The notes beneath the pieces were generated by a model. The model searched no databases and was not told where the DNA came from. It saw nothing but the letters and a program-made list of their open reading frames with translations. From the NCBI GenBank assembly GCA_001770015.1, contig MEQB01000022.1:62001-126000 (forward strand): a DNA stretch of 64,000 bases. Direction: 5' to 3'. The position numbers were made by a program, and so were the translations under genes. This stretch comes from Bdellovibrionales bacterium RIFOXYC1_FULL_37_79 (GTDB lineage Bacteria > Bdellovibrionota > Bacteriovoracia > Bacteriovoracales > Bacteriovoracaceae). Positions within the stretch are counted from its first letter, which is position 1, and every line of letters begins with the position of its first letter. Positions 56,536-64,000 of this stretch are shown one piece after another.

Positions 56536-58020
56536 ATGGATATAAAAAGATCATCGGGAATATTACTTCCTCTTTTCTCCCTGCCATCTAAACATGGCAT
56601 TGGGGATATGGGGCCTAGTGCTTACAAATTCATAGACACCCTTGTCCTATATAAACAATCCCTGTGGCAGATGCTCCCTTTTTCCATAGGAGACGGATCG
56701 GGTTGCCCGTACTCATCCTATTCAGCTTTTGGAGGCTACCCACTTCTTATCAGTCCTGATCTGCTTGTGGAGGAAGGATTGCTCTCCTCAAACGATCTAA
56801 AAGACAGCGACAATCTCCCTCATCACTATGTTAATTATGAAATGGTGGAGGAATATAAAACCATTCTTTTTCAAAAAGCTTTCTGCCAATTTCTCAACCA
56901 CAAAAAAATGATAAAAGAATTTGATAACTTCGTTGAATCAAATCACCACTGGCTCCCTGACCTTTCCTTGTTCATTGTGCTTACAGAACAATTTGGACAC
57001 AAATGGGTGATCTGGCCGGAAGAATACAAATATAGATATCCAGAAGCCTTAAACGGGTTTATTTCCAAAAACAAAGAACAAATTACCTATCATAGTTTTT
57101 TACAATTTATCTTTTTTAAACAATGGGACAAATTAAAAAATTATGCCAATCAAAAGGGAATAAAACTTATTGGTGATATCCCTATTTTCGTCAAACATCA
57201 CAGCATGGATGTATGGACCAGACCCGATCAATTTAAACTGGACCATGATGGATATCCATATGTGGTAACCGGGGCACCCCCTGATGAATTTTCAGATGTT
57301 GGGCAAAACTGGGGAAACCCCAATTATAATTGGGACTACATGATCAGGCATAATTTTGACTGGTGGGTATCCCGTTTACAATTCATGCACAATTATTTTG
57401 ATATTATAAGACTGGATCATTTTAGAGGTTTTGCGGGAACGTGGGAAATTCCAGCGCATATATCTGATGCCAGGGCAGGGCACTGGATTCATGTTCCCGG
57501 TGACTATCTTTTTAAACAGGTGAGAGAAAAACTTGGCAACATTTTATTTATTGCGGAAGACCTTGGCACAATTACCAACGATGTGCACTGGCTCAGAGAC
57601 AAATACGGTTTTTTAGGAATGAAAGTTTTGCAATTTGCTTTCAGCAAGGGAGACACCAATCATCACCTTCCTCACAACTCCAGTCCCAACACCGTGGTCT
57701 ACACTGGGACCCATGACAATCAAACAACCAAAGGGTGGATCAACAGCCTGGGAGATACCTGGGAGAAGGATTTTACCTTTAAATATTGCAACGCTTGGAA
57801 TATCGAAAACTTTCATTGGAGCCTCATTAATTTGGCTTTGGCCAGTCCATGCAAACTGGCCATCATTGCTTTACAAGATATTATGGGACTTGATAACCAT
57901 GCACGAATTAATACCCCAGGCCTTCAAAAAGGAAACTGGATGTGGCGATTCACTTGGGATCACCTGTCCCGGACAGATTTGACCCATTTAATGGAGCTTA
58001 CACATAAACATAATCGGTAA
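56536..58020 (+). CDS. malQ: 4-alpha-glucanotransferase (amylomaltase)
   Basis: A 494-residue GH77 enzyme that disproportionates maltodextrins in the cytoplasm. The catalytic residues are Asp294 (RLDHFRGF), Glu341 (IAEDLGTIT) and Asp394 (THDNQTT). Typical start SSGILLPLFSLPSKHGIGDMG and SGCPYSSYSAFGG. TAAGGAGC precedes the ATG. It works after import by MalE-F-G. Confidence 0.95.
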   Translation: MDIKRSSGILLPLFSLPSKHGIGDMGPSAYKFIDTLVLYKQSLWQMLPFSIGDGSGCPYSSYSAFGGYPLLISPDLLVEEGLLSSNDLKDSDNLPHHYVNYEMVEEYKTILFQKAFCQFLNHKKMIKEFDNFVESNHHWLPDLSLFIVLTEQFGHKWVIWPEEYKYRYPEALNGFISKNKEQITYHSFLQFIFFKQWDKLKNYANQKGIKLIGDIPIFVKHHSMDVWTRPDQFKLDHDGYPYVVTGAPPDEFSDVGQNWGNPNYNWDYMIRHNFDWWVSRLQFMHNYFDIIRLDHFRGFAGTWEIPAHISDARAGHWIHVPGDYLFKQVREKLGNILFIAEDLGTITNDVHWLRDKYGFLGMKVLQFAFSKGDTNHHLPHNSSPNTVVYTGTHDNQTTKGWINSLGDTWEKDFTFKYCNAWNIENFHWSLINLALASPCKLAIIALQDIMGLDNHARINTPGLQKGNWMWRFTWDHLSRTDLTHLMELTHKHNR

Positions 58021-58023
58021 ATT

Positions 58024-59532
58024 ATGACAGGGATCAAAAAATTTTTTACACTTTTCATTTTATTGCTGGGACTGCTTATTGTTTATAAACTGTTGACCCA
58101 GGGGTATTTGCTACTCGGCTTAGTCGCTACTTGCCTGTGGGCACTAACCACCGTTATTTTTTTGATCAAAGGGGCTTTCCCTTATCGTTTTATGTATCCG
58201 GGACTGCTCACGTTTTTCCTATTTATGGTCATCCCCATTCTTTTTACCATATACATAAGCTTTACCAATCTGGGCACTGGACATTTATTGAACCTGGCCC
58301 GTGTGCAGGAAATATTACTCTCCGAAAAACACACGCTGGAAAATACTCCCTCCTATAACTTTTATCTCTATCCTCAAACAAATGATCTTTATCTGATCCA
58401 TGTCTATAACGAGGATGAACATGAACATTATCTAGGACAATTTGACATCAACAAGGAAAACAAAAGCGTCAACCTCAAACCCGTGCCCCGCCCGGAATTT
58501 GTCAATCCCCCGCTCACCAGAGGGGATGTTTTTAAGAATTTTGACTCCTTAAATAGTATTGATTTTTTAGTACCTGATCGCCCCTCCGTAAAAATTGCCA
58601 GTACCAATTATATGGCCTCCATCGTTAACCGGTATGAAGTAAAAGAAAACGATAAAATTTTAGACACGATTACGCAGACTCTTTACTGGCCTGACTTTAC
58701 CAGCGGTTACTATACCGATGGCAAGGAAAATATTGCCCCAGGGTTTTATGTAAATGTTGGATTTTCCAATTTTTTAAAACTTTTTACGAACAAGAGTATG
58801 AAAAAGCCTTTCGCCAAAGTTATTACCTGGACAATGCTATGGTCTTGTTGCTCCGTCTTACTGACCTTTTGTCTGGGAATTTTTCTGGCCTTATTTGTAA
58901 ACTCAAAATATTTCAAAGGCAAATTCATTTACCGGATACTGATCATTATCCCCTACTCAATCCCCTTCTTTATATCAGTTTTAATCTTTAAAGGTCTCTA
59001 TAACAAGGATTACGGAATTATAAACGATATTGTTGCCTATTTTTTTAATTATAAAATTGACTGGCTGGGGAATGCCCTATGGGCAAAAATCAGCTGTTTG
59101 CTGGTCAATTTATGGCTAGGCTTCCCATATATGTTTTTAATTACCACTGGCATTCTTCAGTCAATCCCAAACAGCGTTTATGAAGCTGCTGCTATGGATG
59201 GAGCTGGTAAATTTCTGACTTTTAGAAAAATCACTCTTCCTCTTGTCATGAGTGCCGTAGCGCCTTTGCTGGTGGGCTCCTTTGCCTTTAACTTGAATAA
59301 CTTTGTGGGAATTTATCTTCTGACCGCCGGTGGCCCCCCCATGATGGAGGCCAGCACTCCCGTTGGCGAAACCGACATCCTTATCTCCTATACTTATCGT
59401 CTGGCCTTTGAAGGGGGAAGAGGACAAGACTTTGGCATGGCCAGCGCCATTGCGCTTATCATATTTATCATCATCGCCATTCTCACCCTCATTAATTTCA
59501 AACTGTCAGGGATGCTAAATGACAAACGGTAA
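58024..59532 (+). CDS. malF: Maltodextrin ABC transporter permease MalF
   Basis: A 502-residue membrane protein with an N-terminal pair of helices, a third helix, then a large periplasmic loop (about 90-255, like the P2 region of MalF) and the transport core. The EAA loop YEAAAMDGAGKFLTFRKITLPL contacts the ATPase. It starts 3 bases after the malQ stop. No MalK gene follows. Confidence 0.93.
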   Translation: MTGIKKFFTLFILLLGLLIVYKLLTQGYLLLGLVATCLWALTTVIFLIKGAFPYRFMYPGLLTFFLFMVIPILFTIYISFTNLGTGHLLNLARVQEILLSEKHTLENTPSYNFYLYPQTNDLYLIHVYNEDEHEHYLGQFDINKENKSVNLKPVPRPEFVNPPLTRGDVFKNFDSLNSIDFLVPDRPSVKIASTNYMASIVNRYEVKENDKILDTITQTLYWPDFTSGYYTDGKENIAPGFYVNVGFSNFLKLFTNKSMKKPFAKVITWTMLWSCCSVLLTFCLGIFLALFVNSKYFKGKFIYRILIIIPYSIPFFISVLIFKGLYNKDYGIINDIVAYFFNYKIDWLGNALWAKISCLLVNLWLGFPYMFLITTGILQSIPNSVYEAAAMDGAGKFLTFRKITLPLVMSAVAPLLVGSFAFNLNNFVGIYLLTAGGPPMMEASTPVGETDILISYTYRLAFEGGRGQDFGMASAIALIIFIIIAILTLINFKLSGMLNDKR

Positions 59533-59553
59533 TTTGCATTCAAAGGATGAATA

Positions 59554-60438
59554 ATGAATAAACAAAGAGCCGCCATAGAACTGGCCAAACATTTAATTCT
59601 CATCACCTTTTTAATGCTTATTCTTTTTCCCATTTTTTATATTATTTCCATTTCACTAAATCCCATTGGTAGTATTGGTTCAGACATAGTTCCTCCCCAT
59701 CTTTCCCTGACCCATTGGCGCTATATTCTAGGATTACCCTACACTGATGGAGTGACTGGTGAAATAAAAACGTCCAGTTTTCCCATGTTAATCTGGCTTT
59801 TTAATAGCATAAAGATCTCGGTCATCACGGCCCTACTTATGTTGTTTCTCTCCACCACCTCTGCCTATGCACTAAGCCGCTTTAATTTCAAAGGCAAAAA
59901 ATTATCACTGCTAACCCTCATGATTGTACAAATGTTTCCCAACATCATGGCCATGGTGGCCTTTTATTTGATGCTTGATTTTATAGGCCAATATGTTCCG
60001 GGACTAGGCACTGATACCCATGGGGGACTCATTCTAGTCTATCTCGGCATGACCCCTTTCAATATCTGGCTGATCAAAGGTTATTTCGACACCATCCCAA
60101 AATCAATCGAAGAGTCCGCCATCATGGACGGTTGCACCCGCTTCCAAGCTTTTTATAAAATTGTCATTCCCTTAAGCACCCCTATTTTAGCGGTGGTCGC
60201 CCTTTTAACTTTTATCAATACCTTTTCCGACTTCATTCTCCCCTCCATTATTTTAAAAACTCAAGATAAACTGACCTTTGCCGTTGGAATACAAATATTT
60301 GTTTCCGAAGCTTTCTCCAACCGATGGGGACAATTTGCCGCTGCCTCCATTCTGGGCGCTTTTCCCATTTCCGCCATATTTTTATGCATTCATAAATACA
60401 TTGTCGGTGGCCTTACGGTTGGTGGCAGTAAGGGCTAA
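59554..60438 (+). CDS. malG: Maltodextrin ABC transporter permease MalG
   Basis: A 294-residue permease with six membrane helices and the EAA loop (EESAIMDGCTRFQAFYKIVIP). It ends in VGGLTVGGSKG, as in the family. AAAGGA precedes the ATG. It is the last gene of the operon; its stop is at 60438. Confidence 0.94.
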   Translation: MNKQRAAIELAKHLILITFLMLILFPIFYIISISLNPIGSIGSDIVPPHLSLTHWRYILGLPYTDGVTGEIKTSSFPMLIWLFNSIKISVITALLMLFLSTTSAYALSRFNFKGKKLSLLTLMIVQMFPNIMAMVAFYLMLDFIGQYVPGLGTDTHGGLILVYLGMTPFNIWLIKGYFDTIPKSIEESAIMDGCTRFQAFYKIVIPLSTPILAVVALLTFINTFSDFILPSIILKTQDKLTFAVGIQIFVSEAFSNRWGQFAAASILGAFPISAIFLCIHKYIVGGLTVGGSKG

Positions 60439-60521
60439 TTCTTTATCCGACATTTTATCTCCACTTTTTAAAGAAAATATTGTCCGCTATTAGATCCTTT
60501 TATCCTGGTGTAAAATGAAGC

Positions 60522-61580
60522 ATGGCCGATAAACAACTAGAATTTTTAAAATCCAAAGTCAGCGAACTTGCCCAAAAACACCGGACAATTGTCTCCAAAC
60601 TGAAAGATGACTTAAAACAGGCGATGGAGATAGCATCAAGGGAAAAGATGCGTGCCATGAATCTGGAAAATAAACTGGATGATGAAAAAAGAAGATATTA
60701 TGCCCTGGAAGCACAGAAAGCTTCCAATCCATCAGTTGATTCCACCAAAGAGATCATGGAATTAAAATCTGCGCTCAATGCTGAAATTCAAAAATCTACC
60801 ATGCTGGCCAATCAATTAAAAGAAATCGCCATGGATAGTACCAATATTGAATCCCTGAAGGATACGGCCTATCTTAAAGCAACCATCATTCGCTTGGAAA
60901 CTGATCTAAAAGCTGAAAGTGAACGAACGGCAAGAATCAAAACTGATGCCAAGGAAAAGCTTGAATTATTAATTGAAAAACACGAACTTGAAATTAAAAC
61001 CATTTTAAAGACTAAAAAAGAAGTTGAAACTCACCTGGCTGAATTACAAAATGAAATTGACTCCATCAAGTCCACCTCAACTGGGACCAATGAATTTCTG
61101 CTTATCAATATCAAAAATCTGGAAAATCAAAATAACGAACTTAAAAACAGTATTGAAGAAAAAAACACACTGTTTGAATCCAAGTCCCAGGAACTAAAAA
61201 AGGCCATCGACGACTTGAATTCATTTCAATTAAAATATAATGAACAAATCAAAGACCACGAAGAAAATAGTCTGCATTTTCATAAGCTTATTAAAGAACA
61301 GGAAAATGAGCTGGATCGCCTGTCCAAAGTCGCTGATCGTTTTGATATTATCGCCATGGATCGCCAGGTTCGTTGTTTAAAAGACGAAGTGTTGCATATG
61401 ATTAAAACCCCTTCACAACCACGCTTGAAGATCACCTTGCAAAATACCATCGAATTAAAAAAACGACTCAAAAGAAATATCGAACATCTTGATGAGTTTA
61501 CCCTAAATACCCTGCAAGAAGTTGATGAAATTGAAAACCTGCTCAGGAATCATATCTTTATGGAAAAAGAAAATAACTAG
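60522..61580 (+). CDS. Coiled-coil protein of unknown function
   Basis: A 352-residue protein made almost entirely of heptads (about 5-350), rich in Leu, Lys and Glu, with repeated blocks such as LKDDLKQAMEI and LENQNNELKNSIEEK. No signal or membrane helix. It is probably a cytoplasmic rod or scaffold. No domain was recognised. The ribosome-binding site is weak. It converges on the MCP gene, 4 bases apart. Confidence 0.8.
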   Translation: MADKQLEFLKSKVSELAQKHRTIVSKLKDDLKQAMEIASREKMRAMNLENKLDDEKRRYYALEAQKASNPSVDSTKEIMELKSALNAEIQKSTMLANQLKEIAMDSTNIESLKDTAYLKATIIRLETDLKAESERTARIKTDAKEKLELLIEKHELEIKTILKTKKEVETHLAELQNEIDSIKSTSTGTNEFLLINIKNLENQNNELKNSIEEKNTLFESKSQELKKAIDDLNSFQLKYNEQIKDHEENSLHFHKLIKEQENELDRLSKVADRFDIIAMDRQVRCLKDEVLHMIKTPSQPRLKITLQNTIELKKRLKRNIEHLDEFTLNTLQEVDEIENLLRNHIFMEKENN

Positions 61581-61584
61581 TCTT

Positions 61585-63681
61585 CTATGATTTATTTTCG
61601 AAATCTTGGACAGTTAAAGCTTCAAACTGATTGGGATATTTATTAACCACCAATTCATCAAGTGTCTGACTATCCAAATATTTGTTAGAGATGGTTGCAT
61701 TATTCTTCGTATCAAGGAACTTGTTGATTGAATAAGAGGTAGCATTTTCTGCAATCTTCTTTGCAACATTCCTCGAACCCAAGACAATCCCTTTTAGTTT
61801 CGAAACAACATCTACAAATTTTATATTTGCATCTTTTAAAGCTTCAGCGTTCTGAATAGATTCGTCGGCAACATTTACATTAACTTTGGTGGCTGAATCT
61901 AATTGTTGAATTGCAACTTTGGTTTGTTGAATACCATTCATTTGTTCTTTTGAAGCCTGAAAAATTTGCCCAACTTGCTTATTGATGAATGATACATTTT
62001 GCTCAATTGTTTGAAAAATTGCCAGAGCATCGTCGGTATTTTTTTTCCCTTTACTGACAACGGTTGTTGTTTCATTGATAAATTTACCAACCTGCTTTTC
62101 ACTATTTTCAATTAATTTATGAATTTGTTGTGCCGCCTCACCACTCATCCTTGCGAGGTTTCCAACTTCTTCAGCAACCACAGAAAAACCTTTGCCATGC
62201 ATACCCGCTCTTGCTGCTTCAATTGATGCATTAAATGATAATAGTTGTGTTTTAAAAACAATATCGTTAATGATGTTTGTCTCTCGAGCAATATCCTTAA
62301 TCATTTCAGCAATTGATTGAAGCTGGGCAGTTGCCTCTTGAATTAAATTCATTGATGATGAAAGTGCATCCATGACGTTATGTCCATCGGTAGTCTGGGT
62401 TTCAACCTCTTTGATCAATATCTCGGATTTTTCAGCAAAAGCTGTAGTTTGAGAAATCATACTGGACATCTGTTCAATGGCGGCCATGCTCTCTTGAGTG
62501 GCTGCTGCTTGTTGATTTGAAGATGTGGCGATTTGTTGTCCGCCAGTTGAAATTTTTTCAGAAATCGTCAAAACATCCTGAGATGTATTTTCTAAATTTT
62601 TTGTCAATAGCAAGAAGGGATTTGCGAGCTGACGCCCAAGGATTATTCCGACCAAGCCTATTAACGTCATAATGATGGCAATAACAACAAAGCTGACGGT
62701 GACCATGGTTTTTGTAGAGGCATTAATTTCTTTAGACGATTTTTCGATAATTAAAGCTAATTTACAATTAAGTATATTAACAATGGCAGAGGCTTGAAAA
62801 ACATCAATACCGGCATAATTTTTTATTTCCATGACTTCAATTAAAGATTCTTCCTTTTTTGAAAATACCTCTGTATTGATTTTTTTCTTTTGACTTATGG
62901 AATCAAGATATTTATCTCTCAAAGTATCTGTTCTTAAAATATCATCGTTTCCTACAATATATACTTCTCCTGTCGTGCCAAGACCGGATTTTGATTTTGT
63001 AATAGAATTGATAATTTCCCAATCCAGTTCAGCGATGAGAACACCCATACGAGCGTCTTTGGCATAACCGTCACGGTCAAATTTTGATAAGATGGGAATT
63101 GCTATATATGAGACAGGTTTATTAAGTTCATTGGAAAAATGTAAATCCTCAAGATAAAGTCCCTTTAAACCCAATTTGTACGCTTCCGCAATCCTTGAAT
63201 TTTTCATGTCTCCAACCAGGAAATTCTTACCCAAATAGATATCATGTTTCGCTTGTGAAATGACCACGCCGGTATTTAAAACAACATAGAAATTTTTCAT
63301 CTTGTATTGATCTAGAATTTCTTGAAACACATCTTTAAATTTTTTTTCAATATTTATGTAATAATCAGAATCCAATTTGACATCCTTGGCTGCCAATTCG
63401 AGTCCGATACCATAGGCAATACTTTCAAATGCGACAAGGGCATCTTGAAGAAATTTTGTTTGAGACATTGATTGAATATTATTGGAAAAAGTTGAAAAGA
63501 TTGTTTTGATTTCAATAATCTTACTATCTCTGATCGTTTGTAAATTTCTAGTATTACTTTCAATAATGGCGTTCTTGGCTATCATTGTAATAATACCCCC
63601 AAGCACAATGCAAACAAGCAAGGAACTCATAACCAGTGAAAAGGTTATTTTAAATTTCATATTTTTATTATCAACGGCCAT
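61585..63681 (-). CDS. Methyl-accepting chemotaxis protein with Cache sensor
   Basis: 698 residues. A first membrane helix (about 10-30) is followed by a periplasmic double-Cache-type sensor (about 35-330), a second helix ([21 protein letters not shown]) and a HAMP-like turn. The cytoplasmic signalling domain has the tip motif [28 protein letters not shown]. Ligand unknown. I use the second of two adjacent ATGs, since GGAG lies 6 bases before it. Upstream on the same strand is a single-Cache secreted protein, probably a partner. Confidence 0.92.
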   Translation of the reverse strand: MAVDNKNMKFKITFSLVMSSLLVCIVLGGIITMIAKNAIIESNTRNLQTIRDSKIIEIKTIFSTFSNNIQSMSQTKFLQDALVAFESIAYGIGLELAAKDVKLDSDYYINIEKKFKDVFQEILDQYKMKNFYVVLNTGVVISQAKHDIYLGKNFLVGDMKNSRIAEAYKLGLKGLYLEDLHFSNELNKPVSYIAIPILSKFDRDGYAKDARMGVLIAELDWEIINSITKSKSGLGTTGEVYIVGNDDILRTDTLRDKYLDSISQKKKINTEVFSKKEESLIEVMEIKNYAGIDVFQASAIVNILNCKLALIIEKSSKEINASTKTMVTVSFVVIAIIMTLIGLVGIILGRQLANPFLLLTKNLENTSQDVLTISEKISTGGQQIATSSNQQAAATQESMAAIEQMSSMISQTTAFAEKSEILIKEVETQTTDGHNVMDALSSSMNLIQEATAQLQSIAEMIKDIARETNIINDIVFKTQLLSFNASIEAARAGMHGKGFSVVAEEVGNLARMSGEAAQQIHKLIENSEKQVGKFINETTTVVSKGKKNTDDALAIFQTIEQNVSFINKQVGQIFQASKEQMNGIQQTKVAIQQLDSATKVNVNVADESIQNAEALKDANIKFVDVVSKLKGIVLGSRNVAKKIAENATSYSINKFLDTKNNATISNKYLDSQTLDELVVNKYPNQFEALTVQDFENKS

Positions 63682-63746
63682 CATTTACTCCATGCTAGGG
63701 GGATTTATAAATTATTAATTATTTTTATATGCTTTGATTTTAAAAA

Positions 63747-64000
63747 TTACTTCCATGTTCCTGAACCTACAACCCAACCTTCTCCCTTTTTACCTGGTTT
63801 GCATAATTGAACCCAAGAAGTTTTAGCAGTAGGGTCAGATTCGCCCATTTTGGTCCATTTATAATCGACCCAGTCTCCTTTTGGAGTTTTCTTTACTGCT
63901 TTCACAAAATCTACAAAAAGTTTTTTACCGTCTGGATCTACAGAGTTGGAAAGATCGGTTTTATCTAATTGAGGTTTGATTGGATGAATAATCATGGTCG
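63747..64000 (-). CDS. Secreted single-Cache protein, N-terminus beyond the window
   Basis: An open frame of 83 codons runs to the right edge and continues. The blocks MIIHPIKPQLD, DPDGKKLFVDFVK, GDWVDYKWTK and VQLCKPGKKGEGWVVGSGTW match the secreted Cache protein at 20304 in order and spacing (MVVHPTKPRLDG, DPDGLLLFVEF, GGWVNHKWTK), so the two are paralogues. The first ATG in this piece (63995) is inside the domain and not the true start. It lies 65 bases upstream of the MCP gene on the same strand. Confidence 0.8.
   Translation of the reverse strand, partial: TMIIHPIKPQLDKTDLSNSVDPDGKKLFVDFVKAVKKTPKGDWVDYKWTKMGESDPTAKTSWVQLCKPGKKGEGWVVGSGTWK

Overview
The window is one continuous stretch of a low-GC, gene-dense bacterial chromosome from a Gram-negative (diderm) organism. 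Lipobox lipoproteins, beta-barrel proteins with a terminal Phe, a YbgF/CpoB-like protein, Cache/MCP receptors and a TIGR02147/DUF4423 HTH regulator are all present. That combination, with the low GC and many small secreted proteins, suggests the Bdellovibrionota (Bacteriovorax/Bdellovibrio-like bacteria). This placement is an inference from family content, not from a marker tree.

Layout. 1-2.3 kb: a truncated secreted protein, a transaldolase and a matrixin-like lipoprotein protease. 2.3-8.8 kb (minus strand): rplT, rpmI, infC (apparent ATT start), folE, plsB, a GMP-reductase-like enzyme and a Na/Pi-cotransporter-like protein with a PhoU-like domain. 9.0-13.7 kb: a haem operon of a short hemA, a hemC-hemD fusion, hemL and hemE. 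13.9-17.3 kb: an accessory island with a 37-residue Cys/Gly-rich peptide gene, an intercistronic hairpin, a radical SAM/SPASM enzyme and a peptidase-less ABC exporter, followed on the other strand by two tiny paralogous secreted peptides that share a CxNCKV motif. I regard this island as the best candidate for an undescribed peptide system. 17.6-31 kb: DUF2333, an aldehyde:ferredoxin oxidoreductase, a single-Cache secreted protein, a FusA2-type EF-G paralogue, PilZ, ilvE, a phosphohexomutase, queC, a DUF2298 ('YYY') membrane protein and pyrD. 31-39 kb (minus strand): a CsgG/FlgT-like lipoprotein pair, dnaE and a gluzincin-like secreted protease pair. 39.4-45 kb: small secreted proteins, the TIGR02147 regulator with a barrel protein carrying HExxH and a lipoprotein, a HAD-like protein and another barrel protein. 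45-51 kb (minus strand): guaB-guaA-aminotransferase and a FecR/YbgF-like pair. 51.4-60.4 kb: a maltodextrin locus (ROK kinase, MalE, secreted GH13, MalQ, MalF, MalG) without MalK. 60.5-64 kb: a coiled-coil protein, an MCP and a truncated single-Cache protein.

How the parts work together. The haem genes make uroporphyrinogen III from glutamyl-tRNA and decarboxylate it. The maltodextrin locus would cut alpha-glucans outside the cytoplasm, import the products, rearrange them and phosphorylate the glucose. In the peptide island the genes stand in the order substrate, modifying enzyme, exporter. No tRNA, rRNA, CRISPR array, insertion sequence or prophage was recognised.
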